A stretch of 14,110 nt of DNA from an uncultured Saprospiraceae bacterium (GTDB taxonomy: Bacteria > Bacteroidota > Bacteroidia > Chitinophagales > Saprospiraceae). The position numbers were made by a program, and so were the translations under genes. The stretch lies in NCBI GenBank assembly GCA_937930625.1, contig CALHBW010000392.1, forward strand, positions 1 to 14,110. The letters run 5' to 3'. This document shows, in pieces, positions 1-6,980 of this stretch. Under the pieces are notes generated by a model. That model saw only the letters and a program-made list of their open reading frames with translations, had not been told where the DNA came from and did no database searches. How positions within the stretch are numbered: the first letter of the stretch is position 1; each line of letters starts with the position of its first letter.

Positions 1-630
1 GGGATTTTGAAGGGCAAATTCGACGCTTCGACGCAGTACGCGGTTGATTTTCTGCTGAATGTCTGTCGGAATATTTCGCCGGACGACAATGCCGCCAAGT
101 GGAATGGGAAGCCCCGTATTCGTCTCCCAATATTCACCCAAATCAATCAGTTTCAACAAACCTTTTTCCATATAGGTAAAACGATTTTCATGGATAATCA
201 AACCCGCGTCCGCATTTTCCGCTAATACAGCATTTTCAATATCAGAAAATAACATTTCTTCGCGATTATTCAGCTTCGGAAAAGCGTAACTTAATAGAAA
301 ATTTGCCGTAGTATATTTACCCGGAATGGCAATTTTTAATGCCGGAATTTGTTCATGTTTAAATTGTTGTTTCGCAATCAACAACGGTCCGCAGTTATTG
401 CCCAAAGCACTGCCCGAATGAAGCAATTGGTATTGTTGAGTGAGATAAGCGTAGGCATGATAACTGAGTTTGGTGATGTCGATAGTGCCTTTCATGGCTT
501 TTTTGTTCAGCACTTCCACGTCCGCCATTTCTACCTGAAAACCAAGTCCTTCTGTGTCAATTTTGCCATGTATCATGGCATCGAATATGAAAGTATCATT
601 GGGACAAGGGGAGAAGCCTAAAGTTAGCAT
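1..630 (-). CDS. mqnD: 1,4-dihydroxy-6-naphthoate synthase MqnD, C-terminus cut by window edge
   Basis: MqnD converts cyclic dehypoxanthinyl futalosine to 1,4-dihydroxy-6-naphthoate, a late step of the futalosine route to menaquinone; it is a cytoplasmic enzyme with a periplasmic-binding-protein fold. Reading the minus strand from the ATG at 630-628 gives 210 codons without a stop. The first residues, MLTLGFSPCPNDTFIFDA, are the family's N-terminal signature. Further family-like segments are DITKLSYHAY (about 51-60), GSALGNNCGPLL (about 73-84) and DAGLIIHENRF (about 141-151), whose His147 lies where a catalytic histidine is proposed in the family. The family is usually about 270-280 residues, so roughly 65 C-terminal residues lie left of the window. 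The start is firm because the homology begins at residue 2-3. Its divergent neighbour at 926 is unrelated in function. Recognition is from memory of the family, not from a search. Confidence 0.9.
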   Translation of the reverse strand, partial: MLTLGFSPCPNDTFIFDAMIHGKIDTEGLGFQVEMADVEVLNKKAMKGTIDITKLSYHAYAYLTQQYQLLHSGSALGNNCGPLLIAKQQFKHEQIPALKIAIPGKYTTANFLLSYAFPKLNNREEMLFSDIENAVLAENADAGLIIHENRFTYMEKGLLKLIDLGEYWETNTGLPIPLGGIVVRRNIPTDIQQKINRVLRRSVEFALQNP

Positions 631-636
631 TTTATA

Positions 637-868
637 GTTGATTGAGTTTATTCGTTTATTGAGTTGATTGAGTTCATTAAGTTTATGGAGTTATTAGGTT
701 CATTGAGTTATTAGAATGTGATAAGCCATTAGGTTTAGTAATACATATAAATTTACATTTTACATACTTTATAAACCCGATACACTTTCCAAACTGAATG
801 AACTAATAAACCCAATAAACTTATAAACTTAATGAACTTAATAAACCAACAAACTCAATAAACTTTAT
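637..868. repeat. Inverted blocks of degenerate 9-bp words between divergent genes
   Basis: Positions 637-714 are a run of imperfect 8-9 bp words such as TTGATTGAG, TTTATTGAG, TTCATTAAG and TTCATTGAG. Positions 797-868 hold the reverse-complement counterpart, with words such as AATAAACTT, AATGAACTT and AACAAACTC. The two blocks could pair into a long imperfect AT-rich hairpin around a spacer of about 80 bp. The gap between the start of mqnD (630) and the next gene (926) is about 295 bp and holds nothing else apart from one possible -7 box. Confidence 0.7.
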
Positions 869-876
869 TACTTTTG
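869..876 (+). promoter_or_regulatory. Possible Bacteroidota -7 box for the transferase gene
   Basis: TACTTTTG fits the Bacteroidota -7 consensus TAnnTTTG and lies about 50 bp before the ATG at 926. No TTG or TTTG is found at the expected position 19 bp upstream, and the motif abuts the repeat block, so chance is possible. Confidence 0.3.
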
Positions 877-925
877 ACAGAGAAATAAATTTTTGATTAT
901 TATTCATAACTTCGATTGCCTTTAA

Positions 926-1897
926 ATGTTCACTGTCCACCATCATCCTCAAAGGATTTCTAAATATCAACTGGACCAATATCTTTCGCAAGGTTGGTTC
1001 AGAATGGGGCAGTCTATTTTCACTTGTCATTTTTTGTATGTGCGAAATAATGTGTATTCAACGGTATGGATACGCCTGAATTTGCATACGCACGATTGGA
1101 GCAAACGCCAGCGTAAAGTGATGCGGCGAGTAGAAAGCAGATTTGAGGTAGAGGTGCAAAAGGCAGTCTTTGATGCCGAAAAAGAACGCCTGTATGAACG
1201 TTATAAAACACGCTTCAAAGAACAGATGGCAGAGAGCATTGATATATCGTTGATGAATGGTGTAAGTGACAATATTTACGATACTTATGAGGTAGCGATA
1301 TATGACGACGGGCAATTGATAGGCGCGAGTTTTTTTGACTTAGGCGTGAAGGCTACCGCAAGTATCATGGGCATATACGACCCTGATTATGAGAAGTTTA
1401 GCTTGGGATATTACACGATGCTAAAGGAGATAGAGTTTTCGATAGAAACGGAGAAAGATTATTATTATCCGGGATATGTGGTGCCGGGTTATGAGCGTTT
1501 TGATTATAAGCTGAAGATAGGCGATGTGGATTATTTTTCGCCGGAAACACGAAGCTGGAAATCCCTCAAAGAAAACGATATGAATACGCTGCTCTCCCAG
1601 CAATTGAAGAAGAAAATGAAAGGCATATTCATGCGATTACAACGAAGAAAAATTCCCGTTGAAATGATGTTTTTTCCGAGTCCGCCGATGTTATTTTCTT
1701 TGATTGACCACGTATTTATCAGCAGTCCTTTGTGTGTGCTTTGTCACCAAAAAGAAAACGAAGATTACCCACTTATGATAGATTATGACGCCAAAGAAGA
1801 TACTTTCCGATTGTATCGCGCAGGTATTGTTTTGAAATTATTATACGAAACAACTAAAGAAAATAATATGATTGAAGAAGTGATGAAGTATTATTAA
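926..1897 (+). CDS. Arginyl-tRNA-protein transferase-like protein (ATE1/Bpt family, GNAT fold)
   Basis: The 323-residue protein follows the layout of aminoacyl-tRNA-protein transferases, which move arginine or leucine from tRNA to protein N-termini in N-degron pathways. YQLDQYLSQGWFRMG (about 14-28) matches the segment seen as ELxxRGFRRSG in Bpt. LHTHDWSKRQRKVMRR (about 53-68) matches the basic SRSQRR segment, followed by an EKERLYERYKTRF helix. The acceptor-fold part contains YEVAIYDDGQLIGASFFD, GIYDPDYEKFSLGYYTMLKEIEF split over about 149-171, and YYYPGYVVPGYERFDYK, the equivalent of the YYIHSCPKMRYK motif. The N-terminal Cys pairs of canonical ATE1/Bpt, which hold an Fe-S cluster in ATE1, are absent. 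One CxxC (SSPLCVLCHQ) occurs instead near residue 274. The substrate amino acid cannot be inferred. Family assignment is by motif pattern only. The gene converges on the WG-repeat gene. Confidence 0.6.
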   Translation: MFTVHHHPQRISKYQLDQYLSQGWFRMGQSIFTCHFLYVRNNVYSTVWIRLNLHTHDWSKRQRKVMRRVESRFEVEVQKAVFDAEKERLYERYKTRFKEQMAESIDISLMNGVSDNIYDTYEVAIYDDGQLIGASFFDLGVKATASIMGIYDPDYEKFSLGYYTMLKEIEFSIETEKDYYYPGYVVPGYERFDYKLKIGDVDYFSPETRSWKSLKENDMNTLLSQQLKKKMKGIFMRLQRRKIPVEMMFFPSPPMLFSLIDHVFISSPLCVLCHQKENEDYPLMIDYDAKEDTFRLYRAGIVLKLLYETTKENNMIEEVMKYY

Positions 1898-1902
1898 TCA
1901 GT

Positions 1903-1975
1903 TGATGGTTGATGGTTGATAGTGCATAGTTCAATTCATTCACTCATTCACTCATTCACTCATTCACTCATTCAA
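1903..1975. repeat. Short tandem repeats between convergent genes (TTGATGG and CATTCACT words)
   Basis: Three 7-bp words (GTTGATG, GTTGATG, GTTGATA) are followed at 1937-1973 by about 4.5 perfect copies of CATTCACT. They fill almost all of the 80-bp gap between two convergent stop codons. No intrinsic terminator hairpin is visible here. Confidence 0.75.
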
Positions 1976-1977
1976 AA

Positions 1978-4900
1978 TCACTCCCTCAAAGCCCAGACCC
2001 AATTCCCTTCCACGTCCATATAGCCAATTTTATTGCCTTGTTCGATGCGTAAAAGTTTGTTGCCAATATAGCGGGTAAGTTCGTATTCCGGTTCGAGAAT
2101 GATATTGCCTTCGAGGTCGGCAATACCTGCAAAGCGATTGACACGCACCCGTGCGTAGCCTTCATCAAAATCATCAACACGACTAAATTTGGGCGCAATC
2201 AATGTGATACCATTCCGATTAATTACCCCCCACTTATTGCCTATTTTTACGGGTGCAACGCCATATTGATAAGGTTTTGCATTTTGGAAATATCCTTTGT
2301 ACAATGCGCCGCTTTCATCCACGAAATAATACTTGTGATGACGAGTCCGTACCAATCCCCTACCCTCCGTAAATGCTTGCAAACTACTCACCTCCGGCTC
2401 AATGAAATATTGCCCCGATGAATCTATCAAACCCGAATTGCGATAGCCCATATACACCACCGCTTTTCCTTGTGTAAAGTCCTGACATTTAGAATATTGC
2501 GTCGTGATAACCTCACTGCCCGTAGAGTCGATATAGCCCCAGCGATTCTTGTACATCACCCGTGCGCGGTCTTCCGAAAAGCCCTCTGCATTGCTGTATT
2601 TTGGCAATACAATTTCTTCACCTTGTGCATTGATATAACCGTATTTTCCGCCCGACCGTACCACCGCAATTCCTTCTCGCAAGGGTTCGATTTGTGCGTA
2701 TTTTTGCTTGGTCAATCGCTCACCTTGCCGATTAATCAGCACATAGCCCGACCCCTTGGATGCCAACTGTGCCACCGCCACACCTTCGGCACTAAATGGC
2801 GCAATTTTTCGATATTTAGGCTTCAAAATATAATCGCCTTGCGGGTCAATCAAACCCCATTCGCCACTGATACGCACCCGCGCCATCCCCTCTTCAAAAT
2901 CCGAACATTCGTGGAAGGTGTGCGGTATCACCATCTCGCCTTTCTTACTGATATAGCCGAGTTTACTGCCTTCTTTTCGTGCGGGTGCTAAACCATCATT
3001 GAAATTCCCCACCTTCCGAAAATTATGCTCAATTACAAGGTCGCCGTTCAGATTGATGTAACCCCATTTTCGTCCGTGTCGTACTGCCGCCAAGCCTTCA
3101 CTAAAAGGCTGCACCTTTTCGTATTTAAACGGCGTAACGGGTCGCCCTTGTGTATCTACAAAACCCCATTTGCCATTGCGCTTTGCACCAATGCGCTCCT
3201 CTGTGCAAGGCATCACATCTTGATACACGATGTCCGCCACTACACGTCCCAGCGAATCTATTACGCCATATTGTTCTTTATCAGCAAAAATACGAAGTAA
3301 TTGATTATCAGTATTTTCGATAAATTTTATATTAGAAAATTCAGGGTCGAGCAGCGTACCGCCTTGTCGGTCTATCATGCCCCATTTGCCGCCGGATTTG
3401 ATGAGGGCAATGCCGTTTTTATAACTTTGTGCCTTTTCGTATTGCGGTGAAATGACAGTATTTCCGAGCGTGTCGATGTAGCCCCATTCGCAGCCTTCGC
3501 AGTCAATCACGCCATCGCGAAGTAGCTTCAAATCGTATTTCGTCATGCCTTCCATGCTGTGCGGACTACCGACGTTTCCCATGTAAGTGTTCAGTTTTCC
3601 TAAGTCAAAATCGCCATTTTTTTCACGCAATTTAATCGTTCCTTTCCATGAAATATATGCCCGTCCCTCCCAAAATTGACCTATCCAACGCGCATTATCT
3701 TCGATGATTTTTCCCTTGCGGGTCATCAAGCCGTGTTTGCCGCCCACAAACACACATCGCGCCACCGGAAGTCCCGTAATTTTGATGTCATTCAATTTAA
3801 TATCAATCAAATTCATCTGCGTAGTAGGTTTCCCAACATCATTATTGATAATACCATACACCACATAATGATTGAAGCGGGTGCGGTCAAGTATATGGTC
3901 GCTATTCGTGCGCCGCATCACCACCGTAAAACCCAAATCCCGATGAATATCAATATCGTCAAATGTAGGTTGAATAACGATTTTTCCTGTCGCACGGTCA
4001 CGTAAACCCCATTTCCATTGCTCTTTGATAAAATCCTGATACCATTCAAATTTTTCGACTATATTTTCCTCCCAATCATTACGAAAACCACCACCTTGAC
4101 TTGATAGTTCTCTGTCGCGTCTGCCGCCGATTTTTATAGTACCGTATTTTTTGAATTTATTCTCTTCTTCAAGGCGTCCTTCATCATTGAAAGTGAGCAA
4201 ATCGAGCTTGCCATCAGAGAAAGCGCGTACCGTTCCGTCCACGACTTCTATACGTTCATATTTTGGCGCGATGACCTCCTCCCCTTTCGCATTTACGATA
4301 CCCGATAAATTATTTTTTCTGACTATCGTAATGTTTCCGTTCGGGGGTGCAACATAGTCATAATTAATAGGAACTAAGGTACGAATCATACTACTTTCTC
4401 CCTGTGGATTGGCTTCCACAACGCCCCAATTTCCATCTTTCAACACCCGAAATGTACCACTTTGATTATAGGTGATAACCTCATCATAATCAGGCGGTAA
4501 GACAATATTTCCTTCCGCATCCATCAAACCCCTTTTACCATTTTTAATACAAAAAACATGGTCGTCGAAAAAGGCGCGAAAAGCACCAAATTCATTTTCG
4601 CTGATAAGCCGACGAGCAGGGTAAGAATACAGGCTTTTTCCAACGGAATTTTCGACCATAATAAAATTATTGCTCAATGTAGTGATAGTGTCCCATTCGC
4701 CATTCAACAACATATTTTTATCGCGGTCATTTGCACCCCATAATTCATTTTTTTTATAGAAAAATAAATCGTCATTATGTATTTTTATTTCTTGAAAATG
4801 TGGTGGCAAAATAACCTTTCCCATCACATCGGTAAGTCCTCTTCCGAGGGTGTCTTTGGTGAGTACGTAGCTATCTTTATGGAGTTCGATTTCGTGGTAA

Positions 4901-5334
4901 TTTGGTGGGCAAATTTGTCGCCCGGAAATATGCACCATGCCCCATTTTTGGTGTTGCGTGTAAGCTAAATATTCGCCTTCACACACTTCGATGAGTTCGT
5001 AAGTCGTTTCTAAAATAGTGCGCCCTTCTTGATTGATTACTTGCCGTTTTTCTCCATCAAAAACCACAAATAAAGTGGAGTCCAATATGCTCACATCCAC
5101 ATATTCTGCCGGAATAATAACCTTGCCCGTCTTATCAATTAAGCCCGTTTTACCTGCTTTTTGTACTACGGCATAATCTTCGTCATAGTCGCCGACGACA
5201 TCATATACAGGCTCTACGATGACCGTTCCTTTATCGTCAATCAAGCCCCACTTCCCGTCTATTTTGACCGGATAACGTTGTTGGGCAATTACGATAATAG
5301 GTAAGCAAAAAATTAAAATCGGAATCAGGCGCAT
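1978..5334 (-). CDS. Large exported WG-repeat protein
   Basis: This 1118-residue protein is built almost wholly from WG repeats, whose unit reads roughly KWGxIDxxGxxVIxPxYxxv plus a variable stretch. About 25 units can be traced, for example GKWGLIDDKGTVIVEPVYD, EWGYIDTLGNTVISPQYE, KWGFVDTQGRPVTPFKYE and KWGVINRNGITLIAPKFS. Some units have lost the Trp or Gly (KYYFVDESG, KIGYMDVEG). The middle (about residues 410-600) is more diverged. The start is placed at the ATG 5334-5332 because MRLIPILIFCLPIIVIAQQ is a signal peptide. The reading frame stays open to 5397, but that stretch translates a REP-like repeat. WG repeats form beta-rich arrays of unknown biochemical role and are common in Bacteroidota. 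No catalytic domain and no T9SS sorting domain is visible, so the protein is probably periplasmic. No promoter was identified. Confidence 0.9.
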   Translation of the reverse strand: MRLIPILIFCLPIIVIAQQRYPVKIDGKWGLIDDKGTVIVEPVYDVVGDYDEDYAVVQKAGKTGLIDKTGKVIIPAEYVDVSILDSTLFVVFDGEKRQVINQEGRTILETTYELIEVCEGEYLAYTQHQKWGMVHISGRQICPPNYHEIELHKDSYVLTKDTLGRGLTDVMGKVILPPHFQEIKIHNDDLFFYKKNELWGANDRDKNMLLNGEWDTITTLSNNFIMVENSVGKSLYSYPARRLISENEFGAFRAFFDDHVFCIKNGKRGLMDAEGNIVLPPDYDEVITYNQSGTFRVLKDGNWGVVEANPQGESSMIRTLVPINYDYVAPPNGNITIVRKNNLSGIVNAKGEEVIAPKYERIEVVDGTVRAFSDGKLDLLTFNDEGRLEEENKFKKYGTIKIGGRRDRELSSQGGGFRNDWEENIVEKFEWYQDFIKEQWKWGLRDRATGKIVIQPTFDDIDIHRDLGFTVVMRRTNSDHILDRTRFNHYVVYGIINNDVGKPTTQMNLIDIKLNDIKITGLPVARCVFVGGKHGLMTRKGKIIEDNARWIGQFWEGRAYISWKGTIKLREKNGDFDLGKLNTYMGNVGSPHSMEGMTKYDLKLLRDGVIDCEGCEWGYIDTLGNTVISPQYEKAQSYKNGIALIKSGGKWGMIDRQGGTLLDPEFSNIKFIENTDNQLLRIFADKEQYGVIDSLGRVVADIVYQDVMPCTEERIGAKRNGKWGFVDTQGRPVTPFKYEKVQPFSEGLAAVRHGRKWGYINLNGDLVIEHNFRKVGNFNDGLAPARKEGSKLGYISKKGEMVIPHTFHECSDFEEGMARVRISGEWGLIDPQGDYILKPKYRKIAPFSAEGVAVAQLASKGSGYVLINRQGERLTKQKYAQIEPLREGIAVVRSGGKYGYINAQGEEIVLPKYSNAEGFSEDRARVMYKNRWGYIDSTGSEVITTQYSKCQDFTQGKAVVYMGYRNSGLIDSSGQYFIEPEVSSLQAFTEGRGLVRTRHHKYYFVDESGALYKGYFQNAKPYQYGVAPVKIGNKWGVINRNGITLIAPKFSRVDDFDEGYARVRVNRFAGIADLEGNIILEPEYELTRYIGNKLLRIEQGNKIGYMDVEGNWVWALRE

Positions 5335-5349
5335 AATGTGATTTTTAAT

Positions 5350-5607
5350 GTAGCACAGGCTTCCAGCCTGCCCTTGCGTTAGGCACTTATTCACCAACTC
5401 TTGCTCAATTTTGGCAAGAAATGAATAGATGAGTAAATGAGTAAATTTTTGAATGTAATAATGTTCTAATGAATCAATGAAAAACTTCTGAGGGGGAGAA
5501 AAGATTTACTCATTTCATCATTTACTCATCTACTCATTTGGTAGTGTTAGGATTGACCATAAAAAACCGCAAATTAAGACGCGGTGCAGGCTGGAAGCCT
5601 GTGCTAC
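5350..5607. repeat. REP-like GTAG hairpins as an inverted pair (REPIN-like)
   Basis: A 22-bp sequence at 5350-5371 begins GTAGCACAGGCTTCCAG and recurs as a perfect inverted copy at 5586-5607. Each copy has a 5' GTAG tetranucleotide followed by a small hairpin (CAGGCT, loop TCC, AGCCTG). That is the layout of REP sequences mobilised by RAYT (TnpA-REP) transposases. Two inverted REPs around a spacer form a REPIN. A diverged third copy lies at 13210-13233. No RAYT gene is in the window. The left copy sits 16 bp upstream of the WG-protein start, so it would be transcribed in that gene's leader. Confidence 0.7.
5421..5540. repeat. Inverted blocks of 8-bp words inside the REP pair
   Basis: The words ATGAATAG, ATGAGTAA and ATGAGTAA (5421-5444) face TTTACTCA, TTTCATCA, TTTACTCA and TCTACTCA (5505-5536). 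The second block is the reverse complement of the first, about 60 bp away. The two could pair as an imperfect stem of roughly 24 bp. Confidence 0.7.
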
Positions 5608-5730
5608 GTTTATAACGTTAAAAACGAAAAAAGCTACATTGAAATTGTTGGGTAAATACATAACTACATTTCATTTTTAATGAGTGTTTCACAAATCAGT
5701 AGTCACGACTAAAACACCTCCAAACCAGAA

Positions 5731-5901
5731 CGTCATTCTGAATTTATTTCTCCCGTACAGCTGTCGGGACTCCTAAACCACAAGCACAATGTTGAATGTG
5801 AGCTAAAAAATTATATTCCATTCAAAAACAACAAGTTATATGTTTTGTGCAACATGGGTTCTCTATCGTTCGGGAGATACTGAAATAAATTCAGTATGAC
5901 G
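5731..5901. repeat. Inverted-repeat element with 20-bp arms
   Basis: The arm CGTCATTCTGAATTTATTTC (5731-5750) is matched by its reverse complement at 5882-5901 with 19 of 20 positions agreeing. Just inside the left arm lies a second palindrome, 5751-5769, in which TCCCG pairs with CGGGA around ACAGCTGT. The right half contains a diverged version of it (TCGTTCGGGAGAT). The layout resembles a small non-autonomous palindromic element. No coding potential and no clear target-site duplication is visible. Confidence 0.65.
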
Positions 5902-6138
5902 GTTACTTTTTGGGTTTTTTATTTTGAGTGAACTCACCACCGATTTGTAACACACTCATTTTTAATAAAAAAATCTATTCTGCTACCAACCTTTCAACTA
6001 AAAGTTTCGTTATAAGTATTAGATATGGATTTTATTGTTTAAATTTGTATTCAGATTCAAGTTCAAACTTCCACTTTCCCCGAATTGGTATGATAATTGA
6101 AAATCAGAAAGTGTACTGCGGTTTCGCGGTACAAATTT
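5902..6138. other. Gene-free AT-rich stretch
   Basis: I see no supported gene, RNA or further repeat here. A 72-codon open frame at 5928-6146 lacks recognisable domains, is rich in codons expected from AT-rich non-coding DNA, and runs into the promoter upstream of the DUF1573 gene, so I do not call it. Confidence 0.5.
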
Positions 6139-6169
6139 TTTGTTAAGTCATATTTAGTCATTACATTTG
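6139..6169 (+). promoter_or_regulatory. Bacteroidota sigma-A-type promoter of the DUF1573 gene
   Basis: TTTG at 6139-6142 is followed by exactly 19 bp and TACATTTG at 6162-6169. This fits the Bacteroidota housekeeping consensus TTTG-N19-TAnnTTTG completely. Transcription should start near 6175, leaving an AT-rich leader of about 135 nt before the ATG at 6310. No hairpin or known riboswitch was seen in the leader. Confidence 0.8.
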
Positions 6170-6309
6170 CAAAGTATTAGTTTAGATTTTAATTAGTTCT
6201 TAAAAGTTATAAGATATTCATTTTTAATAATTTAGAAAACGAATAACAAATCAACTAATTACGAATAACGAATTTACTGATTGCGAATTTTAAAACTCAA
6301 ATAAAAGAA

Positions 6310-6843
6310 ATGAGAAAAATACTTTCACTTTTTGTGTTGATGGCTTTTGTTGCCACAGCTATGTTTGCACAAACCAAAGAAACTGTAAAACCACAACCGA
6401 TAGTCAAACCTGCGGTTGAGACTCCTGTTAAACCTGCGGTTCAGACACCTGTTGTTAAGTCTGCTGCTCCGGCAGTCGCTACTGAAGGTGGTGCCAAAAT
6501 GACCTTTGAGCAAACAACCGTTGATTACGGTGATATTGAGCAAAACAGCGACCCGCTTCGCGTGTTCAACTTTGTCAATGACGGTGATGCACCATTAATC
6601 ATCAAGCACGCTAAAGGTAGCTGCGGATGTACTGTGCCACGTTATCCGAAAGAGCCTATCATGCCGGGCGAAAGTGCAGTCATCGAAGTAAGATACGATA
6701 CTAAGCGCATAGGACCATTCAATAAGAGTATCCGCTTGACCACCAATGTACAAGAGCAACCTATCATGCTCTATATCAAAGGTAAAGTCAGCAAAGCACC
6801 TGCAGGACTTCCTGCTGCTCCATCTAACTTGAACGGTTTCTAA
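6310..6843 (+). CDS. Exported DUF1573 (ASH/Ig-like) protein
   Basis: This 177-residue protein starts with a Sec signal peptide (MRKILSLFVLMAFVATAMFA, cleavage near residue 20). A Pro/Lys/Val-rich linker with near-repeats (IVKPAVETPVKPAVQTPVVK, about 30-49) follows. A DUF1573 domain covers about 63-165 and includes FEQTTVDYGDIEQN, RVFNFVNDGDAPLIIKHAKG, the signature GSCGCTVP and PGESAVIEVRYDTKRIGPF. DUF1573 domains are Ig-like (ASH/MSP-type) beta sandwiches of unknown function, common in Bacteroidota envelope proteins. The absence of a lipobox cysteine suggests a soluble periplasmic protein. The gene has its own consensus promoter and terminator and therefore appears monocistronic and well expressed. 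Confidence 0.9.
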   Translation: MRKILSLFVLMAFVATAMFAQTKETVKPQPIVKPAVETPVKPAVQTPVVKSAAPAVATEGGAKMTFEQTTVDYGDIEQNSDPLRVFNFVNDGDAPLIIKHAKGSCGCTVPRYPKEPIMPGESAVIEVRYDTKRIGPFNKSIRLTTNVQEQPIMLYIKGKVSKAPAGLPAAPSNLNGF

Positions 6844-6871
6844 GCCGAAAAATATATTACAATATTTGTCA

Positions 6872-6905
6872 AGCCTTGCGAGTTTTCGCAAGGCTTTTTT
6901 TATTT
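6872..6905 (+). terminator. Intrinsic terminator after the DUF1573 gene
   Basis: A perfect 10-bp stem pairs AGCCTTGCGA (6872-6881) with TCGCAAGGCT (6886-6895) around the loop GTTT. It is followed at once by a T-rich tract, about 30 bp after the stop codon. Confidence 0.93.
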
Positions 6906-6925
6906 TTGTGTTTCTAATCGTGTTG

Positions 6926-6980
6926 TTGTGTTACGATAACACAATAACACAATAACACCGTAACACTGTAACACAATAAT
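6926..6980. repeat. 8-bp TAACACAA tandem words with a facing inverted copy
   Basis: TTGTGTTA (6926-6933) pairs perfectly with TAACACAA (6937-6944) over a 3-nt loop. The word then repeats as TAACACAA, TAACACCG, TAACACTG and TAACACAA up to 6976, directly before the aminotransferase ATG. It would form the leader of that gene's mRNA. Confidence 0.75.

Noticed and set aside
1937..1973. CATTCACT repeats as a CRISPR array
   Set aside because: The units are 8 bp with no spacers, and no cas gene is present.
2470..2991. 173-codon plus-strand frame opposite the WG-repeat gene
   Set aside because: It is antisense to a well-supported repeat protein; its regularity derives from the WG repeats on the other strand.
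5335..5397. N-terminal extension of the WG-repeat protein up to 5397
   Set aside because: The extra 21 codons translate the REP-like repeat, and a clear signal peptide begins at the ATG at 5334.
5928..6146. 72-codon plus-strand frame
   Set aside because: It has no recognisable features, lies in AT-rich non-coding DNA and overlaps the DUF1573 promoter.
6901..6908. TATTTTTG as a -7 box for the aminotransferase
   Set aside because: It lies in the T-tract of the DUF1573 terminator and has no TTG at 19 bp; the nearest TTG is 22 bp away, inside the terminator stem.
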